A stretch of DNA of 20,956 nt from CAYYNP01 sp964472545. Lineage in GTDB: Bacteria; Planctomycetota; Planctomycetia; Pirellulales; Thermoguttaceae. Positions 9,001 to 16,043 of this stretch are shown here, in pieces. Below the pieces are notes generated by a model. It worked only from the letters and a program-made list of their open reading frames with translations, had not been told where the DNA came from and ran no database searches. The DNA is taken from NCBI GenBank assembly GCA_964472545.1, contig CAYYNP010000177.1, forward strand, positions 1 to 20,956, written 5' to 3'. Positions within the stretch are counted from its first letter, which is position 1. Each line of letters begins with the position of its first letter. A program made the position numbers and the translations under genes.

Positions 9001-12000
9001 ACACGAACTTCCGCGGGCTGAACTCATCGTCGCTGAGCCCTATGCCTGAGAGATCGACCGTTACGGCCCCGTCGTTAAACAGTTCGACCATATCCGGGAA
9101 CGTGCCCTCATGCTCCACGGCCGCCGTGTTGGCCGCCAGCACCTCGTTGATTCGCACGCTGCGGGCGGTCGTGTCGACGGTCCAGGCCTGCGACACGGCC
9201 GCGTCGGCCACGTCCTGCCAGTGCGAAGCCGAGTTCATGCCCCGCACCGTGACCGTATGCGGCCCGTCGGCCAGGCCGGTCAACTCGATGGGCGTCTCGA
9301 CCGACACGTCCTCGCCGAACGGGCCGTCGTCGAGCCGATAGCGATAGCGGGTGACGCCGGGTCCGCCGACGGAAAGCGTGGCGGAAGTCTGCCGTGTTGT
9401 TGCGGCCGGCTCGCCGGAGATCGACGGGCCGCCGGGCACCAGGGCCCCCAGGTTCAGACCGTTGGGGCCGGCTGCCAGCGCCGGCGAGCCGGGCCGCAGA
9501 GAGAAATCGCCCGCCGCCGGATCGGCCAGCCGCGGGTCTTCGTCGAGGTTGCCCACGCCGTGGACGTGTTCGGCCGCCGGGAGGATCGACCGGTTGACCG
9601 TCACGTCGGTCGGCGTGCCGCCCGTGTCGAGGTTGTTCAGCACCAGCGGCGTGCCGTGGAAGATGTTCCCGTCGAGATAAGCACCGCGTCCCGGGCCGCG
9701 GGTTTGGCCGGGCAATTCGAAGTTCAACGCCCCCGGCACGGCCGCCTCGGGCCCCGCGAAGACGTCGACCACGGTGTTGTTGACGAACGTCATGAAGGAG
9801 CCTTCTTTGACCAGCGAGACGTGGTCGCTGTCGTAGAACGTGTTGCGAACGACCACGTACTCGTGTCCCACCCGGTGGGCGTCGCCGGCAGAGATCACGT
9901 TCGACTCGCCGCCGTCGACCCGGGCGTGCTCGGCGTCCTTGCGATAGTGCATAAACACGTTGCCCTCGACGTGGAAATCGCCCTCGAGGTCCAAGGCGTC
10001 GTCGCCGCCGCCGAGGAACGTGTTGCCGAGGATCTGCGGCACGGGGTTGCCGGCCGAGCGGAGCCCGGCGTTGAAGTCGAGCGCGTCGTTGTGGCCGGGC
10101 GTAAGGCCGAAGGTGTTGTTTTCGATGATGAAATGGCCGCCGGCCGGCACGTAGCCGCCCCAGAGGTGCTCGCAGACGTTGTTGGGGATGGCCCCGGCGA
10201 ACTCGAAATCGGTGAACGTGGAATTGCGCACGATCAGCGACGCGTTGTCGGCCCGAATCCGCCGCCGGTCGGCGTGGTCGAACGTGCAATGGTCGATCGA
10301 GAGGGCGGCGTTTTCCACGGCCACCATGCCCGCCGTGCGGTCGACGTACTCGAGCACCGCATAGGCCACGCGGTTGTCCTGCATGGTGTCTTCCAGCAAC
10401 AGGCCGCTCCAATTCCCTCCGCCGGGCGCTCGGGTGAAGCGGATCTGATCGTACTTGGTCCCCTCGGCCACCAGCCGTCCGTGGATCGTGAGGCTCGTAT
10501 TGTCGGCGAAGAAGATCGTGGTGCCGGGCAGGATCGTCATCGTGGCGCCGGGGTTGACCGTCACGTTGACGTCGACCCGATAGGGCCCCAGGCTGGGCGT
10601 GAGGATCGTGTCCTCGGCGATCGTGGCCGGGAGGATTCGCGGGGCCAGCGTGCCGCCTTCGCCGCCGACAAAGTAGCCCTGGTCGGTGCGCGTGCCGTCG
10701 GGGTCGATCGGCGCGGCCGGATCGCCCGTGTCGATACTCGGCGAGCCGGGCTGCAGGCGGAAGTCGCCGGCCGCCGCGTCGACGAACATCGGATCTCCGT
10801 TGAGGTTGTTCGCCCCGGCAATCGGCGCCGTCCACGTAGGCCCGAAGTTCGAGTAGTCGATCTGGATATCGTTGACGTTGGCCGGGTAGTCGGTCTGCAC
10901 CGCGTCCGTGTTGCCGTAGATGATCGAATTGGTGATGAAGTACTGCACCCGCACGTTCGGCTCGCCGTACTTGTCGTTCGCTTCGACGCCCAGGTTGTTG
11001 CCGACAATCGTGGCGTGGTCGATATGTACCCGCGGATTTCCGGTGCCGCGGTCCTTGGCCGAGATGCCGATGCCGTTGTCGGCGCTGATGATGTGGCTTA
11101 AGTACACCTCGCCGCCAAAGACGCTCACGCCCTTGTCGAACACGTTGCGGAAGATGTAGTCCTCGACGGTGACGTCGGAACGGAGCGTATCAAGCCCGTC
11201 GTCGTCGGTGTCGGCGATCACGCCGCGGCGGAAGGTGACGGTTTGGCCGGCGGTTTGGCTGTGGACGTAGATCCCGTCGTCGTCGTCCGGGCCGTGCATC
11301 TCGGTGATCCAGTTGTCCTCGAACAACAACGCCGTGTTGTCGATCTCCGGGCCCATGATCGCCCGGGCGAGGTGCGAGTTGCGGAACGTCAAATCGGAGC
11401 CCGAGCCCGCCTGCATGATCTTGCCCGCCGCGTCGGTCATCGAGCAGTTCTCGAACGCGATCGTCGAACCCTGTGGGCGGAACATGGGGCCGGTGCCGGT
11501 GTGTCCGCCGCCGGGGGAGTTGCCCGCCCGGGTCACGTTGGTGAACGTGTAGAGCGACGGGTCGGCATTGTCGTGGTGGATTTCGCCCCAGGCCTCGGCC
11601 GGATCGAAGGCCGTAAAGGTCACCGGCCGGGCGGCCGTGCCGAGCGATTGGATTGACCCTTGCACGTCGATATCCGTCCCGCCGCTGCCGGAAGCCACTC
11701 CGTCGATCAGTACCAACGTGCTCGGGGCGACGGTCAAAGTGTGGCCGGCCGGCACCAGCACGTCTCCGGTGACATGGATGATGCCTTGCCAGGTCGTCGC
11801 GTCGCCGGGCAGCGTGCCGGAGACTTCTGTCATGGCCACCCCTTCGACGCTGACCAACGAGGAACCCACCTGCATGCCGTCCAGCGTAGCAGTGAGCGTG
11901 AACGCCTCGCTGCCGGTGACCGTCACCAGCGTGCTGCCTAGCCCGTTGTAGAGCGTCACCCGATCGGTCGACAGCGAGATGGCCGGATTGTCGGTCGAGA

Positions 12001-15000
12001 GCGTCACAGTGGCGTCCCACAGGCTGCGATCGACGTTCCCGTCGGCGTCGAGCACCTCGGTGCGAACCAGGATCGGCACGCCCGGCAGGTACGAATCGCG
12101 AACGGCCAGGCTCAATGTGCGATCGCCTTCGGCCGCCGGGGAAACGTCGGCGGCTTGCACGCCGGGCGCCGGCGGATCGTACCAGACGTCGATGAAGTCG
12201 CTCTCGAGCAGGTTGCCGGTGCCGTCGGGGCCGTCGAACGTCTCGACGATCACGCGGTTGATGCCCGGGTTCAACGCCACGCCGCCCTCGCTCGGGTCGC
12301 CGCCGCCGTCATTGAGCGTGATCCGCAGTTCCGGCCGGTCGCCGGCGGTGCCGTTTTCGCTGGAATCGAAGTCGACGCCGTCGGTACCGCCCGGCAGCAG
12401 GGCCCAGCCGAAGTTGGCGGCCGGGTCGGCCTGCCAGGCCAGGATCGAGGCGGTGACGTCGATCGAGCGCGTGCCGCTGGCCATTCCGGCGGTCACCTCG
12501 GCGTTGGCCGTCGCCTCGGTGCCGTCGGTTTGGATGCCGTCGCCGCCGAAGGTGGTCCAGTTGGCCGTCTCGCCCCAATCCCGGAGCATGCGGTGCAGCG
12601 AGACGTCGGCCCCCGCATTGGTCACTTGCAGAATCAGCGTGGCGCTGGCGATCTCGGCATCCAGCGGGACCTGACCCGCACCGTCGCCGAAGAGGCCGTC
12701 GAACCGCAGTAGTCCGTGTACCTCATCGCCGCCGTCCGCGCCGTCGACGTTGACCGACGTTTCCGCGCCGAGATCGGCCGCCGGATCGCTGCCGCGTATC
12801 TCCACGTCGGCCGTGCCGGCGTAGGAGGCATCGGGTCCGACGCCCTGCTGGAACGAGATCATCGTGCCCGGTCCGCCGCCACCACCGCCGGTGGTGGCGA
12901 TCGACCACGCGGCCGTGGTCGAATCCCATTCGGCCGGCCGGCCGTCGACCAGCACCGAACGCGTGGTCGCGGCGTTGGCCGTGCCGTAAAGCGACGTGGC
13001 CGGTTCGGTGGTCCGCGGGTAGCCGTCGATGATCGGCAAGTCGCTGGCGACGGTGAACTCTTGGGGAATCTGCGCCAGCACACCCGCCGTGCGCTGCACG
13101 GCAAAGTCCTTCATACCGGCCGCGATGCCGTCGATCGCGGCGGCCGTCGACGGCAACGCATATCGCCCCATGGCCTGGTCGATCAGCGGATTGACGATCT
13201 CGGGCTGGAAGACCGTATCGATCAACTCCAGAAACGCCGCGTAGAATCGCGAGACGATCTCGGGGTGGCTGAGGAACCGGTCGAGGCCGTCGACGTTCCG
13301 GAACATGAAGATGCTCTGGCTCGGCGGGTCCGAGTGGTCACCCGCTGCGAGCAAGGTGTCGAGATCGTGGGGCACGAGCAGAAAGCGGGTGTCGACCGTG
13401 CCGCGGTAGATCGCGTAGTCGTCGCCCTTGCCGGTGTTCAGCCCGCCCTCGTCGTTTCCCAGCAGCGCGTCGAGCGCCAAGTAGCGGACCCACTGATCGA
13501 CGTCGACCATCTGGCTGACTTCCTCGAAGTAGGTGGCTTCCGGGGCGTTGTTCAACACGTCGGTCAGGCGGATCAAGTCCGACCAGGCGTCGTACTCGGC
13601 CTCCGGCGAATAGTCGTCGTTGGTGTTCTTGAAGTAGGTGTCGAAATACTCGCTGGGATCCTCACCCAGATACGACAAATCGCCTTCGTCGCCCGTGTCG
13701 TCGCTATCGCGGACGGCGTAAACGTTGCCGGCCGAATCGTCGGGGAAGTGCTCGCGGGCAAAATCGCCGTCGAGGACCTCCACCGCCGCATAGGTTCCGT
13801 ACATCCCGCGGCGGCTGCCCGGCTCGGCCAGGTTTTCGCCGTTGACCCGCACCTGCACGGGCGTGGCGTCGGCGGCGGCGATGCCGGCCAGCCGGTGGAT
13901 CGCGCTGCCGACGACCTGCGAAAAGCCGTAGCGGCAGTTGAGGTTGATCCGCGTGACGTCGAGCCAGGGATTGTCGTGGACGAAGTTCACCCGATAATTG
14001 TTCGGCGGCCCCGTGCGGCTGCCGGCCCCACGGTTGCGGATACCTACCGTGTAGTGCACCCGCGTGCCCGTGCCGTCGACGCTGATGAACGTCCCGTTCA
14101 TTTCGGCGTTGCTCTCCTCTTCGTTGCCGGCGCCGCCGTTGCCGATGTCGGCCAGTTCGGCCCGCTCGGCGTCGATCATGATCAGATAGTAGACCGGCTG
14201 GCTTCCGGGAGTCCACTCGGCCGCCGGGTCGAAGGTGTCGTCGACCTGATAGAGCAGGTTGGTGACGTGCTCGCCGCTGGGCTGCGCCGGCGTGGGATAG
14301 CTGCGGGTCAACGCGCCGGCGTCGGAGGCCTCGACGTAGAACTCGACCACCGTGCCGTCGGCCTGCGGCGGCAACTCGGCACCAAAGACGCCGTCGTTCG
14401 CGCGGCCGTCGCCGTGGTTGCCGTCGTCGGCCATCGCCACGACGGTAAACGCCGCGTCGCCGTCGAGCCGATAATGTACGTTCGCGGTCAGCTCCGCCAC
14501 CGCTTCGTCGCGCAATCGCGCGGTCAGCGTCACCGGATCGCTTGCCCGGGGAATGGCCGGGGTGTGTATCACGTCGAGGATCAACGGTGCCACGTCGGCG
14601 GCCGCCGACGAGTTGACCGCGCCGGGCGTGCCGCCGTCGGGTGTGCTGGCGGCCCAATTCTGGCCGTGTTTGTTTGGCAGCAGCGGATTGACCAGTTCGA
14701 TCGACTTGCCGCCGCCGTCGGCCGGGCTGATCCACTCCCAACCCTCGTGACCGTGATCCGTCGCGCCTTCCTGCCGAACGCCCCAATCGCCTTCGTCGGC
14801 GTAGCGAACCCGATCGGCCCGCACGCCCAACGGATTGACCAACTCGACGCCCTCGCCCTGGTTGCTCAGCCGCCCGGTCCAGCCGCCGACCACGTTAGTC
14901 ACCGTGGGATTATTTACCGCGAAGGCCACCGTGTCGGCCGCCACGGCCAACGTCTCGCCCGGCGGTACGATCACTTCCGGCACGTCCGGAAACGTGAAAC

Positions 15001-15721
15001 TGACGCCGTCGCTGATGCTCCAGCCCGCCAGGTCGACCGGCTCGAGGCCCACGTTCAACAGCTCGATGTACTCGTCGAAGTCGTTTTCGCTAGCCGGATG
15101 GTACATGATCTCGTTGATCACGATCCGCCGCGTCGGGTCGTCGATCGGATCGCCCACGTTGGCCTCGCCCGGCGTGGGCAGCACGAAATAGCCCTCGCGA
15201 TTCAGGTCGGCCGAGAGCCCGTAGGAAACGTTGGCCACCTGCGGCGGATACTCCGGCTCGAAGGCGAACTCGACCGTCGCGCCGTCCGGCTGCACGAGGC
15301 CCAGGTATTCGCCGTCGCCGTCGAGCTTGAAGTTGGTGTGCAACTCAACGCCCGTGCGGTTCTTGTTGGAAGCAAAGACGATCAGGTTCTCGCCCGGCTG
15401 GAGCGAATAGGCGGGAAACTGCCATTTGGTCGGATTGCTCGCCCGATCGGTCAGATACCAACCGTCGAGATCGACGGCCGCGTCGGTCGGGTTTTGGATT
15501 TCGATCCAATCGGAGAACTGCCCGTCTTCGTCGAGCAGGTGCGAATCGTTGACCGCCATGAACTCGCCGATCACCGGCCCGCCGGCCAACAGCATCCGCG
15601 GCTCGAGCGGCTCCATCTGCAAGCGTTTCGCACCGTGCCGCGGCGGGCGGGGCGAGCGAGATCGGCGAAATGGGCCCCGGCCAAACGCGGCGTCAACCTT
15701 CTTGGTCGATGGATGAAGCAC
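6080..15721 (-). CDS. Giant LTD/CotH/DNRLRE/beta-helix/dockerin-like surface protein
   Basis: This is a 3213-aa secreted protein. A basic leader and EPLEPRMLLAG (37-47) form the planctomycete extracellular motif. Then come LTD 1-2 (48-188, 198-367), an Ig-like domain (378-472) and a CotH kinase-like domain (about 508-870) with RNRGAGSRTG, LGNDEGG and LVPHDLDTLLA, the last matching the PWDxD metal site. A Gly linker leads to a DNRLRE beta-sandwich (952-1137), further beta-sandwich sequence, two right-handed beta-helices (1297-1672, 1695-2092) with the same end cap, an Ig-like domain (2100-2187), LTD 3-7 (2188-2967), a beta-rich domain (2977-3125) and two dockerin-like repeats (3126-3182). GTG 15721 is preferred over the longer GTG 15895: GGAGG (15727-15731) lies 5 nt upstream, and the leader then matches the paralog's length (36 versus 35 residues before EPLEPR). 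It is probably a surface adhesin or scaffold; the ligand is unknown. Confidence 0.92.
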   Translation of the reverse strand: MLHPSTKKVDAAFGRGPFRRSRSPRPPRHGAKRLQMEPLEPRMLLAGGPVIGEFMAVNDSHLLDEDGQFSDWIEIQNPTDAAVDLDGWYLTDRASNPTKWQFPAYSLQPGENLIVFASNKNRTGVELHTNFKLDGDGEYLGLVQPDGATVEFAFEPEYPPQVANVSYGLSADLNREGYFVLPTPGEANVGDPIDDPTRRIVINEIMYHPASENDFDEYIELLNVGLEPVDLAGWSISDGVSFTFPDVPEVIVPPGETLAVAADTVAFAVNNPTVTNVVGGWTGRLSNQGEGVELVNPLGVRADRVRYADEGDWGVRQEGATDHGHEGWEWISPADGGGKSIELVNPLLPNKHGQNWAASTPDGGTPGAVNSSAAADVAPLILDVIHTPAIPRASDPVTLTARLRDEAVAELTANVHYRLDGDAAFTVVAMADDGNHGDGRANDGVFGAELPPQADGTVVEFYVEASDAGALTRSYPTPAQPSGEHVTNLLYQVDDTFDPAAEWTPGSQPVYYLIMIDAERAELADIGNGGAGNEEESNAEMNGTFISVDGTGTRVHYTVGIRNRGAGSRTGPPNNYRVNFVHDNPWLDVTRINLNCRYGFSQVVGSAIHRLAGIAAADATPVQVRVNGENLAEPGSRRGMYGTYAAVEVLDGDFAREHFPDDSAGNVYAVRDSDDTGDEGDLSYLGEDPSEYFDTYFKNTNDDYSPEAEYDAWSDLIRLTDVLNNAPEATYFEEVSQMVDVDQWVRYLALDALLGNDEGGLNTGKGDDYAIYRGTVDTRFLLVPHDLDTLLAAGDHSDPPSQSIFMFRNVDGLDRFLSHPEIVSRFYAAFLELIDTVFQPEIVNPLIDQAMGRYALPSTAAAIDGIAAGMKDFAVQRTAGVLAQIPQEFTVASDLPIIDGYPRTTEPATSLYGTANAATTRSVLVDGRPAEWDSTTAAWSIATTGGGGGGPGTMISFQQGVGPDASYAGTADVEIRGSDPAADLGAETSVNVDGADGGDEVHGLLRFDGLFGDGAGQVPLDAEIASATLILQVTNAGADVSLHRMLRDWGETANWTTFGGDGIQTDGTEATANAEVTAGMASGTRSIDVTASILAWQADPAANFGWALLPGGTDGVDFDSSENGTAGDRPELRITLNDGGGDPSEGGVALNPGINRVIVETFDGPDGTGNLLESDFIDVWYDPPAPGVQAADVSPAAEGDRTLSLAVRDSYLPGVPILVRTEVLDADGNVDRSLWDATVTLSTDNPAISLSTDRVTLYNGLGSTLVTVTGSEAFTLTATLDGMQVGSSLVSVEGVAMTEVSGTLPGDATTWQGIIHVTGDVLVPAGHTLTVAPSTLVLIDGVASGSGGTDIDVQGSIQSLGTAARPVTFTAFDPAEAWGEIHHDNADPSLYTFTNVTRAGNSPGGGHTGTGPMFRPQGSTIAFENCSMTDAAGKIMQAGSGSDLTFRNSHLARAIMGPEIDNTALLFEDNWITEMHGPDDDDGIYVHSQTAGQTVTFRRGVIADTDDDGLDTLRSDVTVEDYIFRNVFDKGVSVFGGEVYLSHIISADNGIGISAKDRGTGNPRVHIDHATIVGNNLGVEANDKYGEPNVRVQYFITNSIIYGNTDAVQTDYPANVNDIQIDYSNFGPTWTAPIAGANNLNGDPMFVDAAAGDFRLQPGSPSIDTGDPAAPIDPDGTRTDQGYFVGGEGGTLAPRILPATIAEDTILTPSLGPYRVDVNVTVNPGATMTILPGTTIFFADNTSLTIHGRLVAEGTKYDQIRFTRAPGGGNWSGLLLEDTMQDNRVAYAVLEYVDRTAGMVAVENAALSIDHCTFDHADRRRIRADNASLIVRNSTFTDFEFAGAIPNNVCEHLWGGYVPAGGHFIIENNTFGLTPGHNDALDFNAGLRSAGNPVPQILGNTFLGGGDDALDLEGDFHVEGNVFMHYRKDAEHARVDGGESNVISAGDAHRVGHEYVVVRNTFYDSDHVSLVKEGSFMTFVNNTVVDVFAGPEAAVPGALNFELPGQTRGPGRGAYLDGNIFHGTPLVLNNLDTGGTPTDVTVNRSILPAAEHVHGVGNLDEDPRLADPAAGDFSLRPGSPALAAGPNGLNLGALVPGGPSISGEPAATTRQTSATLSVGGPGVTRYRYRLDDGPFGEDVSVETPIELTGLADGPHTVTVRGMNSASHWQDVADAAVSQAWTVDTTARSVRINEVLAANTAAVEHEGTFPDMVELFNDGAVTVDLSGIGLSDDEFSPRKFVFPGGTALAPGEFLVLLADDAAQTSGMHLGFALSGSGESVYLFDAPAAGGAMLDSVRFGLQLDGLSIGRVGHDGEWTLTTPTFGAENVATRTGDPATLAINEWLADADVLFADDFVELTNPDPLPVSLAGFYLTDNPAAQPTKHTVTDLSFIAGNGFATFTADDNPQNGADHLPFRFAVNQEWIALFDAAGAELDRVLYYPQTTDVSQGRIPDGAGTYEFFALPTPGVSNPGGDAIAVGQELLAGLRIGEIMFNPAGDDDREFVELVNVGTTPLDLTGVRFTEGIDFTFPPMVLGPDERTVIVRDREAFEAYFGPGINVAGQYADNLDNGGERLTLKLADPLEAAVLRFRYDDTWHPTTDGQGHSLQLAYPFVDPGDFGEPASWQAGTLAGGTPGGGAAVPVAGVLINEVLTHTDDPLVDAIELHNTTGAPIDVGGWWLSDSAADFLKFQIPADTVIPAGGYVTFFEGHYEDHVLTFDPGAEFGGLGEGDFALSGAHGDDVYLVQADAEGRVTQFVDHAGFGAAAAGESFGRWPNASGLMTPMQERTLGDENLGPRIGPVILSEMMIAPAGGGPVDGRLEFIELANVSGATVPLFDPADPLHTWQFADGVGFGFPGGVELLPGEVVLVVSGSPAAFRTAYGVDASVRIFGPYGGSLNNAGETLLLTRPDGPPADEPTFAPRLIADEVRYEQAEPWPVAVDGNSLTRQQPDAWGNDPASWAAAAPTPGEVPWAVQPVPAVVGRYVFYNRSSFDGNNAAATPADDGAIAPDKQALRPGEAATFANYTSYSSGLNGIMVDVAHSEGPITADDFDFRVGNALDPVNFTDAPAPNGVTVRPGAGVGGSDRVTIVFEDHAIRGKWLEVTVAAGNIGLAAPDVFYFGNAVAEAGNTPGNTQVTTTDLLLARNNPRNFLNPAAIDFAFDYNRDQRVNSTDVLLARNNQTNFLSALRLIDLSAGEAERPDEKTVDEVLAMYQS

Positions 15722-15726
15722 GGCAA

Positions 15727-15731
15727 CCTCC
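15727..15731 (-). promoter_or_regulatory. Ribosome binding site that decides the start of the 3213-aa gene
   Basis: GGAGG on the minus strand is followed after 5 nt (TTGCC) by GTG at 15721. The longer candidate start at 15895 has no such site. The resulting N-terminus has the same length and basic composition as that of the paralog at 1-4215. Confidence 0.7.
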
Positions 15732-15951
15732 AAAAGCGGACCGGTCGCCGGATGTTCTACGGCGACGTCCTGGTTCCAAGCCCGAGGAGAAAACGCACCG
15801 TCGGTGCAGACGACCCCCTTGAAAGACGGTTTACTGCGCCCCCGGCCAAAGCGGTGTCCGGCCGTGTTCCTGGGGCCATGGCAGCGAGACGTCACACCAA
15901 TGGGGCCCCCGCAATCGGCCTGTCGCGACTGTTTGCCGGCTGCGAGAACTG

Positions 15952-15988
15952 CATTTACCTATTATGAGGGAAATCGCGAGAAGTACAA
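15952..15988 (-). promoter_or_regulatory. Predicted sigma70-type promoter of the 3213-aa gene
   Basis: On the minus strand, TTGTAC (15983-15988), a 16-bp spacer and CATAAT (15961-15966) form a promoter. The 15-mer CATAATAGGTAAATG (15952-15966) matches the element upstream of the paralogous gene in 13 of 15 positions, with the same -35 spacing (TTGyAC-N16-CATAAT). It is an AT-rich patch in GC-rich surroundings. Confidence 0.62.
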
Positions 15989-16043
15989 GTTTGATGACGG
16001 TTGTGATTCAATGTTGTCCTTGCTTGCCGACAATACCCCCCGC

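Larger units (their letters stand above)
15722..16043. other. Intergenic region with promoter and long leader of the 3213-aa gene
   Basis: These 322 bases hold the promoter at 15952-15988 and a leader of about 233 nt ending in the ribosome binding site at 15727-15731. A small hairpin, GCACC-gtc-GGTGC (15795-15807), lies mid-leader. The frame stays open upstream to 15895, but that GTG has no ribosome binding site. After the gene at 16044 I see only a weak 5-bp stem and no clear terminator. Confidence 0.55.

Noticed and set aside
12716..15967. Very long plus-strand open frame (1083 codons) opposite the giant gene; similar ones at 6059-8842, 9110-11101, 1345-2736 and 2815-4248
   Set aside because: The ones whose phase I checked (12716-15967, 1345-2736) are codon-aligned antisense to real minus-strand genes. 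Stops there would need sense codons TTA, CTA or TCA, which are rare in this GC-rich DNA, so long shadow frames are expected. The minus-strand products have clear domains; the plus-strand ones are low-complexity.
16013..16033. Weak TTGTC/GACAA stem after the PEP-CTERM gene
   Set aside because: Only 5 bp with a 10-nt loop and no U-tract; too weak to call a terminator.
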